A stretch of 64,000 nucleotides of DNA from Ahaetulla prasina (Eukaryota > Chordata > Lepidosauria > Squamata > Colubridae). The DNA lies in contig NC_080540.1 in assembly GCF_028640845.1 (NCBI RefSeq), positions 276,969,524 to 277,033,523 on the forward strand. The letters are read 5' to 3'. A program made the translations under genes and the position numbers. Positions 45,573 through 56,767 of this stretch are shown here, one piece after another (the first letter of the stretch is position 1; each line of letters begins with the position of its first letter). The notes under the pieces are model-generated. The model did no database searches and had not been told where the DNA came from. It worked only from the letters and a program-made list of their open reading frames with translations.

Positions 45573-45934
45573 AGAGTGCACATAGGAAAATGTTCCAAGC
45601 TGGTAGTTCAAGTAAAATCTGAAACCTGACATTAGCTGATCTTAAGAAGCCATAAATGCAGGGGTGAAATCCAGCAGGTTCTGACAGGTTCTGGAGAACC
45701 GTTAGCGGAAATTTTGAGCAGTTCAGAGAACCGGCAAATACCACCTCCGGCTGGTCCTAGAGTGGGGTGGGAATGGTGATTTTGCAGTATCCTTCCCCTG
45801 GAGTGGGGAGGGAATAGAGTTTTTGCAGTGTCCTTCCCCTGCCACGCCCACCAAGCCACACCCACCAAGCCACATCACGCCCACCAAGCCACGCCCATAG
45901 AACCAGTAGTAAAAAAAAAAGGATTTTACCACTG
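45573..45934. repeat. Left arm of an inverted duplication (flank plus hAT MITE)
   Basis: 45573-45658 matches the reverse complement of 47186-47265. It is followed by hAT family 1 copy G, and copy H sits at the same place in the other arm. Confidence 0.9.
45659..45934 (-). mobile_element. hAT MITE family 1, copy G
   Basis: Left end CAGGGGTGAAATCC, right end GGATTTTACCACTG. Flanks CATAAATG and CAGAAAGG agree at 6 of 8, so this copy appears to sit in its original target site. Two internal units. Confidence 0.85.
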
Positions 45935-46409
45935 CAGAAAGGGTTGAATCTGGTTAATTAGAGATTTTTAAAAAGATCCTGGAAATTGATCCTGGAAATT
46001 TCTTACTATTGACCAGAAAACCTCATCATGTCCCTAAGGTCACCAGGAATGATCTTAACTAGATGGAAATTTTATCTTTCACTAACAGGTTAATTCTCAA
46101 CAGATAAATTATTCCAATCCTTGTTGTGGTCAGGTAAGACCTCAAAAAATAAAAATTCAAAGAACAACCTGAGGTTCAATGTACCGCTATTCTGAACCTT
46201 GTTCGTGGTCTTGCTTCTTTCCTAACCTAGTGACATGACATTGCCTAGCTGGTGATCTCACAACAACAAAAATGAAGCAAAGGAATCACTTGAATTTTAT
46301 CCTTTGCAAAGCTTGTTTCCATTCCTTATTATTTCTACCCATGCTTTATTAAAAGCAACAGGGAAAGAAACTGGCAAGATTTGTTAGAAAGAGAGGCGGG
46401 TGAGGGAGA

Positions 46410-46611
46410 CAGAGGTGGGCTTCACATAATTTAATAACCGGTTCACCCAGAATCGAAAATGCGATTGTATAGGATTGGATAGCTTCGCTCACATGCACAC
46501 TGCATCAAAAACATGGCGATTATATAGCACCGGGGTGGGTAGGTTGGCCCAGCTGCTGGCTGCAACTACTGGTTCATTCAAACCAGTCAGAACTGGCTGA
46601 ATCCCACCCTG
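46410..46611. mobile_element. hAT MITE, family 3-like
   Basis: CAGAGGTGGGCTTCACATAA at the left and GGCTGAATCCCACCCTG at the right. The flank is a GA-rich run (GAGGGAGA / GAGGGAGG), so a target duplication is plausible but cannot be placed exactly. Confidence 0.7.
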
Positions 46612-46690
46612 GGAGGGAGGGAGGGCGAGGGTGTGTGTGTGAGAGAGCGGGGGGGGGGGAAGGGAGAGGGAGTGAGAAGGAGAGGGAGAG
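46612..46690. repeat. GGGA/GAGA-rich tract
   Basis: Irregular purine run with a (GT)n patch and ten consecutive G bases. Confidence 0.8.
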
Positions 46691-46884
46691 ATTTTTAAAA
46701 TTAAAATATGAGTAATCTCTCATATGATATCACTTGTGCTCTTTATTCATGTATAGTAGTTACGGAAAAAGGTACGTTAGCATGACATGCTTTGGACCCC
46801 ATGCAACTAAGTCACAATTAATTGATTTAATTAATCTCTGAACATTCCAAGCTAATGCCCAACTAAAGAGGGAGTGATCTCAAG

Positions 46885-47185
46885 CAGTGGTGGAATTCAA
46901 TTATTTTTTACTACCGGTTCTGTGGGCGTGGCTTGGTGGGCGTGGTGTGGCTTGGTGGGCGTGTCAGGGAAGGATACTGCAAAATCTCCATTCCCACCAC
47001 ACTCCAGGGGAAGGATACTGCAAAATCCCCATTCCCTCCTCACTCCTGGTGAGAGGATATTGCAAAATCTCCATTCCCACCCCACTATGGAGCCAGCCAG
47101 AGGTGGTATTTGCCGGTTCCCCGAACTACTCAAAATTTCCGCTACCGGTTCTCCAGAACCTGTCAGAACCTGGATTTCACCCCTG
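46885..47185 (+). mobile_element. hAT MITE family 1, copy H (hybrid flanks)
   Basis: Ends CAGTGGTGGAATTC and GGATTTCACCCCTG; three internal units. The flanks ATCTCAAG and CATTTATG do not match each other. The left flank matches that of copy B and the right flank matches that of copy G. Confidence 0.85.
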
Positions 47186-47265
47186 CATTTATGGTTTCTT
47201 AAGATCAGCTAATGTCAGGTTTCTGATTTTACTTGAACTACCAGCTTGGAACATTTTCCTATGTG
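47186..47265. repeat. Right arm flank of the inverted duplication
   Basis: Contains GATCAGCTAATGTCAGGTTT and CCAGCTTGGAACATTTTCCT, the reverse complement of 45573-45658. Confidence 0.9.
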
Positions 47266-47279
47266 TACTCTTATGTGTA

Positions 47280-47350
47280 CATACGTACATACATACACAT
47301 ATATACATATATATATATATATATATACATATATATACATACACACACAC
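47280..47350. repeat. (TA)n/(CA)n compound microsatellite
   Basis: CATACATACACATATATACA followed by TA repeats and CACACA. Confidence 0.9.
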
Positions 47351-47807
47351 ATAATTTCATATATATACAGTATATATGAAATTAGAATACTTTTTTATGT
47401 CCCATGTACTGAAGCATTATCATTTTCCATGTCTTGCTTCTCACTATAAAACTGATCATATAAAAGGCTATATATTATTTTGCCATCGTAACTAAGCAAA
47501 ATGTCACAGGAGAGAAGCAAGAAATGCCAACAATTATTTTCTCATTCTGAGACTTAGTGATGTGACTGGTAAATAATCAAGGCAGCCTTGAAAGGACCGT
47601 CAGCCATAATAGCCTGAGAGTTTTTCTATGTGGGGGATTTTAATAAGGAACAAGAACCCTTAGCAATGATAGAGGAAGAAAATTAAAGGTTTCAGGCCTT
47701 TTAATGGAGCATATAGACAGCATATAGACAGGACTTCCAATTCATTCTGCTTGGTAGCCTGAATTTCTTCCACCTTCTTCTGCTAATATTCCAATATTGA
47801 TCTGACT

Positions 47808-47952
47808 AGGTGGCTCAGTGGCTAAGACACTGAGCCTGTTGATCAGAAAGGTTGGCATTTCGGTGGTTTGAATCCCTAGCACAGGACTCCTGCATGAGGA
47901 TGGGTTGAACTAGAGGACCTCCAAGGTCCCTTCCGACTCTGTAACTGTTACA
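47808..47952 (+). mobile_element. tRNA-derived SINE with CR1-like tail
   Basis: Box A-like TGGCTCAGTGG near 47811 and box B-like GGTTTGAATCC at 47864-47874 are spaced as in a tRNA-derived pol III promoter. The body ends in GACCTCCAAGGTCCCTTCCG, a CR1-type 3' end that would let CR1 enzymes mobilise it. The same SINE occurs at 54823 with an insertion. Confidence 0.8.
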
Positions 47953-49801
47953 ATATGGTCTGAGTTGTACTGTTCCTCCAGTTCAGCAACTGAAGCTTTC
48001 CTTCTATAAGCCTCTGAAGTGGAATTTTAAAAAACACAGTGAAAAGTGGTGGCAGGAGAGATTGGATCATGGCCAGGCCTTTATTTTAACAGTCTATAAT
48101 TTCTAAATCTCATTTTACCAATTCTGGGTCTGTGACGTAGAACAACAAGCACCAAGCTAGATGTATAAAGTTGAGGCTTTATATGGAACCATAACGTTGT
48201 TCCATGTACCATCTACACCAGAGTATTTTATTATGGTGTCCTCTGAATGCACTAGGAGGATCCTAATCTCATGAGTTCTAAGCAATAATTAGCAGTATTT
48301 AATAATTCAGGGTGTTGGAATCCCCTGAACTCCAAGCTGAGTCTAGATACTGGTGATTTCCTTCCAGAATTATGGTCATCTGATATCCAGAAACTGGGCA
48401 TTGCTTGAGACAAAAATAATGAGAAAAGCTGAAATACTATGCTGCAGTTTATTTTTTTCCAAAACGTTTTTGAATTTTTGCACATACATATTGCAAAAAT
48501 ATGCCATGAAAACAGATGCTTATAGCACACTGTATACTCTGCACTTCACAGTTTTGGAAACTGAAGCAAGACTGTGGCTTGAGCAAAAATGCCAAAGATT
48601 GCTTACTAATGCAACCCTAAAGTTATAATAAACCTTAAATACATTTTGCTTTTTAATTATGAAAATGTTATTTTGTTGGATCAAATTTTACACGAGGCAA
48701 TTATGAAGAATTAAATTCAAAATAAAGACCAACGAATTATCTGGGGGAATAATATCATTGTACCAGTGACACAAATTGTCACTTGCATCAGTAGCATGAC
48801 GCAACTGATATAGATGAAATAATTAACGTTATTTGTCTGATAGGATGCAAAAATAGGATTTGAGAGTTGCATCTTTTCAAACTCTGTCTGCTTTGGATTT
48901 CTTGCATTCATAATGTCTGCTGTGGGACCGAGCTATGCCTTATTCCACTATGAACTCACATGTAGTTGGACAGGCAGCTAAGTTTTTTATCAAACATGGC
49001 CTAATTAGAGTCTTCATGACTTTATCATTCTGTGCCTTAAGGCTAAGCACGAACAGTGTTATCCCTCAAGGTCTAAGCCTTACTTCCAGAATCAGCCCTT
49101 AATTGGAATTTAAAAGGATTCTTTAGTACAAGAGTAGCATGGCATCTTTTTAGAAGGGAATGTATTAATGAAAAAAAATGCCTAAGAAATATTTGGTGTC
49201 CCAAAGAACTTCAGTTGGGAATGTGGTGTTACCAGGGAAACGCTGATGTTATGGAAACGGATTAAATTACTCCACAGGAGCATTTCCTATATTCAACCCT
49301 TCCAAATTCCTATACTTATCAAAACCATATCCTTTTTTTAAGTATTACAGCCAATTACTGATGTGCAAAATAACTGACATATTTTATTTACTTTAGTGCG
49401 AATGTGCCAAGGTGCAATCTAGATCGACTGCCCTATACAAAATATAGAGAAAAATACTGATTTTTCCTCACAGCCTCTTTGAAAAACTAATCTTCCACAC
49501 AGGATTTGTATTTTCATTTAAAGAACTCCATTGGCACCAGCAGATTTTTTAGAAAAAGGCTCTGGTTACGTGTTAGTGCGTGCGTAGAAAGAGAATGAGG
49601 ATTTTAATAAAGACTGGAAGAAGAATTAACCTTCTTTCTCTTCAAAGTAGAGAGGTCTTCAGCTTTCCCTATTGAAGTAAACAAAAATAAGACGTGGAGC
49701 TACATATTAGAGATATTTTATAATTTGGCACTTAAATATGTGTTTGTCCTTTCTGATAACTACAAAACGTGTTTTACACTGAGAATGGTATGATTACAGC
49801 C

Positions 49802-50099
49802 CATTGGTGGAATTCAAATTTTTTTACTACCGGTTCTGTGGGCGTGGCTTGGTGGGCGTGGCTTGGTGGGCATGGCAGGGGAAGAATACTGCAAAATCTC
49901 CATTCCCACCCACTCCAGGGGAAGGATACTGCAAAATCCCCATTCCCATTCCACTCCTGGGGGAAGGATATTGTAAAATCTCCATTCCCACCCCACTCTG
50001 GGGCCAGCCAGAGGTGGTATTTGCCAGTTCTCCAAACTGCTCAAAATTTCCACTACCGGTTCTCCAGAACCTGTCAGAACCTGCTAGATTTCACCCCTG
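49802..50099 (+). mobile_element. hAT MITE family 1, copy I, with perfect target duplication
   Basis: Left end CATTGGTGGAATTC, right end GATTTCACCCCTG. TTACAGCC occurs at 49794-49801 and 50100-50107. Three internal units. Confidence 0.92.
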
Positions 50100-50448
50100 T
50101 TACAGCCCCATCCTCATTTCTGAAGGCAGAAAAAAAACAACCATGGAAGTTTTTGTGTTGACAAATATACGCAGCTGGTAATAACACCAGAGGTGTCCAC
50201 TTTCATCAAAATGATGAAAGCAATATTGCACAGCATCGCCTCTTTTTTACTATTGTACAGTAATGTAATGTACTATTGTGCATTGCAATGACATGTTGCT
50301 GCTTTCATCCTTTACTCCCCCTAGACTCCCTCTGCAGATGACGCTATATCTCACTCAATTCAAAAGCTAAGAGGGTCTGACCCAGTCAAGACTCAGATGT
50401 GGGGGAGGCTCAGAAAATCTCAATGGCTGGAATGGCAAGCCTCTGCGC

Positions 50449-50598
50449 CAGTGATGGAGAACCTGCTGGGCTCTAAAATTGTGTGAAAATCAGGTGTGTT
50501 TTTGAGAATAGTTTTTGTTGGGTGTTGGTGAATGCTGGCATGTCATCCAAAACATTGTGGATGTCATCTTTGTGCAGGTCATAGGTTTGCTATTACTG
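50449..50598. mobile_element. hAT MITE family 4, short (150 bp)
   Basis: CAGTGATGGAGAACCTGCTG at the left and ATAGGTTTGCTATTACTG at the right. The flanks CTCTGCGC and CTCTATAT differ only by four G-to-A/C-to-T changes in a CpG-rich half, consistent with an aged duplication. Confidence 0.65.
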
Positions 50599-50655
50599 CT
50601 CTATATCATTATCCCAAAATGATGGGACTTTATCTTTACATATGCAGTACATATA

Positions 50656-50735
50656 AGAGCCAGTCTGGTGCAGTGGTTAAGGCACTTAGGAAAAGAACTG
50701 GGAAACTGTGAGTTCTAGTCCTACCTTAAAGTATG
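50656..50735 (+). mobile_element. tRNA-derived SINE head, second family
   Basis: GAGCCAGTCTGGTGCAGTGG, then TTAAGGCACT and GAGTTCTAGTCCTACCTTA. Box A and a box B-like GAGTTCTAGTCC are recognisable. The body is lost. Confidence 0.65.
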
Positions 50736-50968
50736 GATTATGTCTTACAGAAACTCCAAACTCCTTCAAAGGGATGAACACCCTCTGAATGATGTGTGGA
50801 AGCAGGAATGGATTTCCAGAGAAAAATTGCAGACTACAGGAACCAGGAGCACTACTTTGAGGACACAGATAAACCTCCAAGTGGCCTCAACGACTCTCTA
50901 AAAGGATGCAAATGACCAGCAATCTGCAAGGAATATAAATCCTTCCATTCCCCACTATCCTGTCAGAG

Positions 50969-51060
50969 CTGAAGAAGCTTCTTGGATGAGAAGCGAAACC
51001 ACTTCAAAAAAGAAAAACAAGGAAGTCCAATTGCCTCCTGAAAAAGCACCTTTGGGACAT
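50969..51060 (+). ncRNA. Hammerhead-like motif in a Penelope-like terminus
   Basis: CTGAAGA, one base, GCTTCT/AGAAGC stem, GAAACCAC, at 50969-51002. The cleavage triplet GTC is changed to CAC, so it is probably inactive. Downstream GGAAGTCCAATTGCCTCCTG and AAAAAGCACCTTTGGGAC are also found after the 19.3-kb copy. Confidence 0.5.
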
Positions 51061-53280
51061 CCAAACTCCTTCAAAGCCCCAATCAAGTTCTGGCCCCTCC
51101 AATTTTATTTTTTAGGGATTTATTAAGCTTCTGTATATCTGCAGTAAAAACAAAACAAAACCCCAAACTCTTGATGGTTAGAAAATGCAGCATCAACAGC
51201 TCCTAACATTTCCTGGACCCATTAAGTAAGGCTATCGTATTATAAGGAGGTTTATGTGCTTGATGAAGTTACTTCCTAACCCCCCTTCGATAATGCCTAC
51301 CTTCAAAGCAGCATGTGTGGGTCTCTGAAAGCAATTATATGCAATTAACGTAATTACATGGGGCTATGTTGCCTCCAGTGCTCCAGATGCTGTCGTAGCT
51401 TGATGCTTCCTGATCCTGTTAATGGCACACTGTTTCTTTTATGCAGCTCTGAAAGGCCTGTTCAGGTTATCAAAGCGAGGGAGACTCTTTACACACCCCC
51501 ATTGTTGCTTGAAACACCTTAGACACACTAATCCTTTCCCTTTCTTGAAGGAAAAGTTTAGAAGGCTGTTGAATATCTGAACTTCAAAAGTGTGGATGAA
51601 ACTGACTGGGCAGTCAATTTTTTTTGGCATGAGAAACAGACCCTTGAAGGGTTTGTCCTATAAACAACAATTGGCTGGGTTCATATAGACCATTAAAATA
51701 CAAACTGCAACTTACAAATGACTAAGCAGGCATGTTAAATTAAGCCAAAGCCAAATAAAACAAAGTGAAAACATTCTATTCAAAGAACCATTACTTTTTC
51801 CAGTGAGATAAGGCTGTTTCTTAGCAAATTGGGATTTTCTGTTTAATATATCTAAAACCTGAACAGATTGGGGTGTGGGGCTTTTTAAAAAAAATTATCA
51901 CTTCAGTTTATATCCCATTTTTCATAGGTATCAGGAGATTGAGGCATGGTGTCCAGGACTCCCTACTCCATATTTTTTTCTCACTGTGAGGTAAGTTGGA
52001 CTGAAAGAAAGCAATTAGCTGAAGTCACCCATTGAGTTTTTGTGGCAGAGGGTGAATCTTCCTGGCCTCAGTCCAGTACTTGGTCCAGCAATTCGATACT
52101 ATACAGACTCTATCTTTGGAAGGATGATGCAAACATACATTAATTTAAAAAAAAAAGTTTATAAGAGAGCAAAATGCCAGCCAAGGAATTAATGTCTATT
52201 CAATTAATACCATTCATTGGGAAAGGCTAGTCAAAAAGCCTCATTGGGGGGCACAACTGCGTGATCAAAGGCCAACTCTTTGTATATGCTTCAACTCTAC
52301 ATGTACATACAATGGAAGAAGCTACTATCATGAGGTCATGTCTGCCATCTTGGCATTTTGCCCCCACCCCATCCCACTTGCAGACACTCCTGGTCATTCA
52401 CACCTGAATGGGAATTTAGTTATGATCACCTTCTGAATTCTTTCAAGAAGAGAAATAACATATACAGTAAGCACAGTTGCTACAGAGTCAAAAATGTCCC
52501 TGCACATTTGAAATAACTTTTGCTCTGGGAACAGCTTTCCCCCCCTGACATTTCTCATGTTTTGGAATGATACTGCTCTAAAATGTCTTCCATTTTGTTG
52601 TTAAGCACTATTTTTATTTCCCTTAGAGTATTTGCATGCTTAAGAAGGTGGTTATGACTTGTTCTCATGCTATGGCATTTTCACATGCTGGATCCTGCAT
52701 CTCAAGTTCTAGCTAGGCCATCTCCCACCTTATCAGAGAGCACCCATTCACAATGTGATTAAAATGCTAGGCTAAATTCTTTATTTATCTAGCTCATTCT
52801 TTCCTTATCTAGATCCTCCAAATATGATGGACTTCAAATATAGTATTCCAAGATACTATTTGCAGTGTTTTGGGACTATGGGAGTAATAGTCAACCATTT
52901 AGAGGCCATTGAATCGGGGAAATTGAGCTATCTCATTCTGGTATTTTTTCCTCAATCTAAGGTGCAGGCCTCTTCTATTAACTTGCTGCATTGAACTTGC
53001 TGCATTCAATGATTCGCCACAGTTTTTTTAGTCCATGATGCCCAAATTGATAATCACAATAATCCCTAAAACATTGGTTGGAACCTTATGGGCAAAGTAA
53101 CACATTATACCAGGCCAAAACCAGCCATGTTAACATATTTTAGCTTGATATGTTAGCATAATCCCTGGATTTGTTCAAAATAACAGGCCATAATGTCCAA
53201 CCAACTGCATATTGACTGGACTATAAATGAAAAGATCTACAAAGTTATTACAAGCTTTTTTTAAAAAAAAAATCCCCACC
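51061..53280. other. Intergenic sequence, nothing firm
   Basis: 51940-52110 has GTGAGGTAAGTTGGACTGAA and an AAGTCACCCATTGAG phrase, suggesting a very old SINE. No gene or recent element was seen. Confidence 0.4.
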
Positions 53281-53281
53281 A

Positions 53282-53839
53282 ATGTTTTCTCAGACAAACA
53301 TTTTTGATGTTGTTTTGTTCTCTGGTTCCGTTCTTGTGTCTTTAAGGGCAGCCTGGCACAGAAATGTAGTCATTGATGATATTATCTCCAGCTCATTTCC
53401 ATGCCAGGCACAGATAACACCTGCTTTATTTCCAATTGCCCATCTCCAAATGAAGGCACCACAAGAGCTGATTTCCTCCCCTCTTCCTTCCTTTCTGTCC
53501 AGAAAATATACAAATAAACAGGCCTATTTCATGTCTTGCAATCATAAAAAGATGCATCAAATCATTCCCATAATTTGTTACAGCTTTTGTTTCTTAGCTC
53601 TGTCAGACCTGAGCTCCAGAAATCCATCAAAGAGATGGCAGCAAGGCGTTAAGACCATCCTTTGTGTCTTTGGTGCCATGCAGGGGTGTCCAGACCTTTC
53701 TGTCTGGACAAATTTTACAGTCAACTTTACTGCATTTTTAATGTGCCATAAAGTCAAAAGAGATTTTGTAAATGGCAAATGGGAAGCCTCTCCTTTTTCA
53801 GAGAGAGAGAAGGCTAGAAGGAGCTCAAATTGCCTGTAA
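53282..53839 (+). other. 185-codon open frame, not recognised, probably chance
   Basis: It opens with MFSQTNIFDVVLFSGSVLVS. No domain, repeated motif or splice-like structure supports it. Codon usage is AT-rich, as in its surroundings, and the 5' part merges with T/A-rich intergenic sequence. I keep it only because it is the longest frame that mobile elements do not explain. Confidence 0.12.
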
Positions 53840-54038
53840 TTTTCCAAGTCCTTTTCTCCCACTTCTATAGTGGGTACCAAATGTTCTACAGTTCAGGAAA
53901 GGCAAAGAGACCCAGCAACAAAGCCAGGGACTGCACGGGTTTCTAATTTTCTCCCACTGGAGTAATTATCCTTTAAATGTTGGCGCTACAGAAGTGAGGT
54001 TTCTTGGAGTGTCGGAAACCACAGGGATACATTTATAC

Positions 54039-54168
54039 CAGGGATATCCAAACTTAAAAAATCTAGGACCTGTGGAGTTCAGCTACCAGAATTCCCCAGC
54101 CACAGTGGCTAGGGATTTCTGGGATTTGAAGTCACAGATATTAAAGTTGCTAAGATTGGACACTCCTG
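54039..54168. mobile_element. Palindromic hAT MITE family 2 (130 bp)
   Basis: CAGGGATATCCAAACTTAAA at the left and AAGATTGGACACTCCTG at the right; the arms pair imperfectly through CCAGAATTCCCCAGCCAC. Flanks ATTTATAC and ATTTTTAC agree at 7 of 8. Confidence 0.85.
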
Positions 54169-54424
54169 ATTTTTACATTCTTCTCAAGAGGCTGTTTTTC
54201 TGGGCTGCTGTGCTGGCACATGATAGATTTCCATGTCTAGCATCTGCCCCTGATTAATTTCAAGAACTGTTTTAGTAAGTCCTCATAGTCAAGTAATAAA
54301 GTAACTGGGCGAGGACTTGGAACCCCTTTCAGCATGAGGACTCTTTAGCTTGTGATTCTCTGTCAGGCGAATCTATCTTACCTCATTCAACTTTTGGGGA
54401 GAAAATGACCGTGCACTGTGGATG

Positions 54425-54735
54425 CTTTGCTGTCATTGTTAGTTGCGAAGTCATTTCTGACCCATCGCAACCCCATGGACAACTTTCCTCCAGGCCTTCC
54501 TGTTCTCTACCATCTTCTGGAGTCCATTTAAGCTCACGCCTACTGCTTCAGTGACTCCATCCAGCCACCTCATTCTCTGTTGTCCCTTTCTTCTTTTGCC
54601 CTCAATCTTTCCCAGCATTAGGCTCTTCTCCAGTGAGTCCTTCCTTCTCATTAGGTGGCCAGAGTATTTGAGTTTCATCTTCAGGATCTGGCCTTCTAAA
54701 GAGCAGCTAGAAATGGCCGCTTTGATCGCCTTGCA
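54425..54735 (-). mobile_element. Bov-B (RTE-clade) LINE 3' end
   Basis: Minus-strand translation gives LKYSGHLMRRKDSLEKSLML, then GKIEGKRRKGQQRMRWLDGV and RKAWRKVVHGVA. This is the Bov-B ORF2 C-terminus, extremely close in pattern to the ruminant form. Bov-B is the textbook case of horizontal LINE transfer between squamates and ruminants. 5'-truncated. Confidence 0.88.
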
Positions 54736-54822
54736 GTGGATGCTTAACTTCCCAAAATAAGACCAAATATTAATGTTTTTATCATAATAAAACAGTAATA
54801 ACTTCTACAAAAGTCCCAACAA

Positions 54823-55100
54823 AGGTGGCTCAGTGGCTAAGACACTGAGCTTGTCGATCAGAATGGTTGGCAGTTCAGCGGTTCGAATCCCTAGTATAGG
54901 TCTCCTGCATAAGCAGAGGATTGGACTAGATTTATTTATTTATTTTTATTTTATTTTATTTTTCATATTTATATACTGCCCTATCTCCCTAGGGACTCAG
55001 GGCGGTTCACAGGCAAGTAAAAACATATAAATACAGACTAAAATAACAATTAAAAATGCAGATGATCTCCAAGGTCCCTCCCAACTCTGTTACTGTTGTT
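54823..55100 (+). mobile_element. tRNA-derived SINE split by an L2 3' end
   Basis: The SINE head (GGTGGCTCAGTGGCTAAGAC; box B GGTTCGAATCC) runs to 54930. The CR1-like tail resumes at 55061 with GATGATCTCCAAGGTCCCTC. The 130 bp between them is an L2 end. Confidence 0.85.
54931..55060 (-). mobile_element. L2 LINE 3' end (130 bp) inside a SINE
   Basis: ATTT repeats, then ATACTGCCCTATCTCCCTAG and GGGACTCAGGGCGGTTCACA, as in the 12.4- and 61.6-kb copies. Confidence 0.85.
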
Positions 55101-55190
55101 GTGTTGTTGTTATTATTATTATTATTATTATTATTAGTAGTAGTAGTAGTACTACTACTCTACCTAGTAGTAGTAGGTAGAGTGGAAACT
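55083..55190. repeat. Compound (GTT)n(ATT)n(AGT)n trinucleotide repeat
   Basis: GTTGTT, then ATTATT (55110-55135), then AGTAGT, followed by an inverted ACTACT and another AGTAGT run, which creates a local palindrome at 55135-55180. Confidence 0.9.
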
Positions 55191-55246
55191 CGGCTGCACC
55201 AGGAATGTGGTCCTTGGGAAAGAAACTGTATTGGGTTTATCCAGCA

Positions 55247-55585
55247 TACAGGTAGTCCTCGACTTACGAGCAAAGTTGAGCCCATCATTGATGTTGCTAA
55301 GTGATTTGTGAAGTGATTTTTGTCCCATTTTACAACCTTTCTTGCCACAGTTGTTAAATGAGTCATTGCAGTTGTTAAGTTAGCAACGTGGTTGTTAAGT
55401 GAATCTAGTGTCCCCATTGACTCTGCTTGTCAGAAGGTCACATGACCCCCAGGACACTGATCATGTGGCCATGGGGATGCTGCACCGGTCGTAAGTGTGA
55501 AAAATGGTCCTGAGTCACTTTTTTCAGTGCTGTTGTAACTTTGAACAGTTACCAGATGAACTGTTGTAAATCGAGGACTACCTAT
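55247..55585. mobile_element. Tigger-like MITE, best-preserved copy
   Basis: TACAGGTAGTCCTCGACTTA at the left and TAAATCGAGGACTACCTATA at the right with TA at both edges. The interior has the characteristic GTTAAGTGA and GTCACATGACC series. Confidence 0.9.
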
Positions 55586-56365
55586 AAACGAGTGAACTTG
55601 AGTCAATATTGGAGAAATAGAGAACAGGGAAAATGCTTTGCTTTGCACACTGCTTGCAGCTGACTGGCTCAGGATTGAGAAAGATACGTCATACTGGTTT
55701 TTCCATTAAATGTCATGCAAAACTTAATTAACACAATGAAAATGCAATCATTCAATCAATACAATTAAAATTAATGTAAAACCCCATTCTGCTAAATTAT
55801 TTATTATTTAATCAAATATTTCACTAAGTATTTATAGTAAAATCAATAATATGGTAATCTAATTGCGAGATAATTGAGATACTTGCCTGTGCCATCCTGA
55901 ATCTAAAGGTACATTAGAAACTGCTTAACTTCCCCCCCACCTTTTTTGTCTTTGGCAGGAAAAATGGCTTTCCAAATAATTAGTAGGCTGGCGCTCCCTA
56001 GTGGCAAAGCTTTCTTTAAATAATGAATATGAATTTTGTACACAAACAACATCATTCCATATATATTACAGTAATAGATAGTTTTCTGTGTGAGTGATAA
56101 TTTTTATATATTTTAAAATTTCTGAATTTGAAATACAACATAAGCCTCAAAAGACATCAGGTACTGACTGTCAAGTTATTTACTGTCTTTGATCTTTTAA
56201 TTTATGTTACAAACCACAGACATTTCTGAGGATAAGCAATCTCAAAGATTAATCTATAGACATACCGATAGTTCTTGACTTACAACTGTTTGTTTAACAA
56301 TGGTTAGAAGTTAGAATGGCCTCGGAAAAAGTGACTTACAACCTGGTCCTCTCAGTTACAACTGT

Positions 56366-56765
56366 CTCACCATTCTTAAAGTAAACTGCTCCAAACTCAA
56401 TTGCAGAAAATACAGCTTTTTTTTTATTGCAGAAAGTACGATTCCAAACTCAAGGTAAACCTCTCCAAACTTGATTGCAGAAAATACGACTTCAGCAACA
56501 GAGTGGTCAACGCCTGGAATGCTCTACTCGACTCCGTTGTTACATCCTCAAACCCTCACAGCTTCAATCTTAAACTGTTTACTGTGGACCTCACCCCATT
56601 CCTAAGAGGCCTGTAAAGGGGGCATGCATAAGCGCACCAGTGTGCCTACCCTCCCTGTCCTACTGTTCTCATTTATTTGTATTCATTTCCTTCGGTCATG
56701 TCCATGTTCATATTCATACCTGCTATCTTGTACATGTTTGACAAACAAACAGACAAACAAATAAA
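56366..56765 (+). mobile_element. LINE-B 3' end, with internal duplication
   Basis: GATTGCAGAAAATACGACTT and CTGTAAAGGGGGCATGCATA match the 3' end of 14925-16435. CTCCAAACT.GATTGCAGAAA occurs twice (about 56388 and 56462), separated by a T-run, a local duplication. It ends in CAAACAAATAAA. Confidence 0.8.
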
Positions 56766-56767
56766 TC

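Noticed and set aside
46874..47354. 112- and 155-codon plus-strand frames
   Set aside because: They read through hAT MITE family 1, and similar frames occur at every copy of it (for example 49804, 45632, 60445).
47864..47875. Possible tRNA gene (box B present)
   Set aside because: No cloverleaf closes and the sequence continues into a CR1-type tail, so it is a SINE.
53282..53839. 185-codon frame as a possible gene
   Set aside because: No domain or exon structure; the overlapping minus-strand frame at 53578 is equally open. Kept only as a low-confidence feature.
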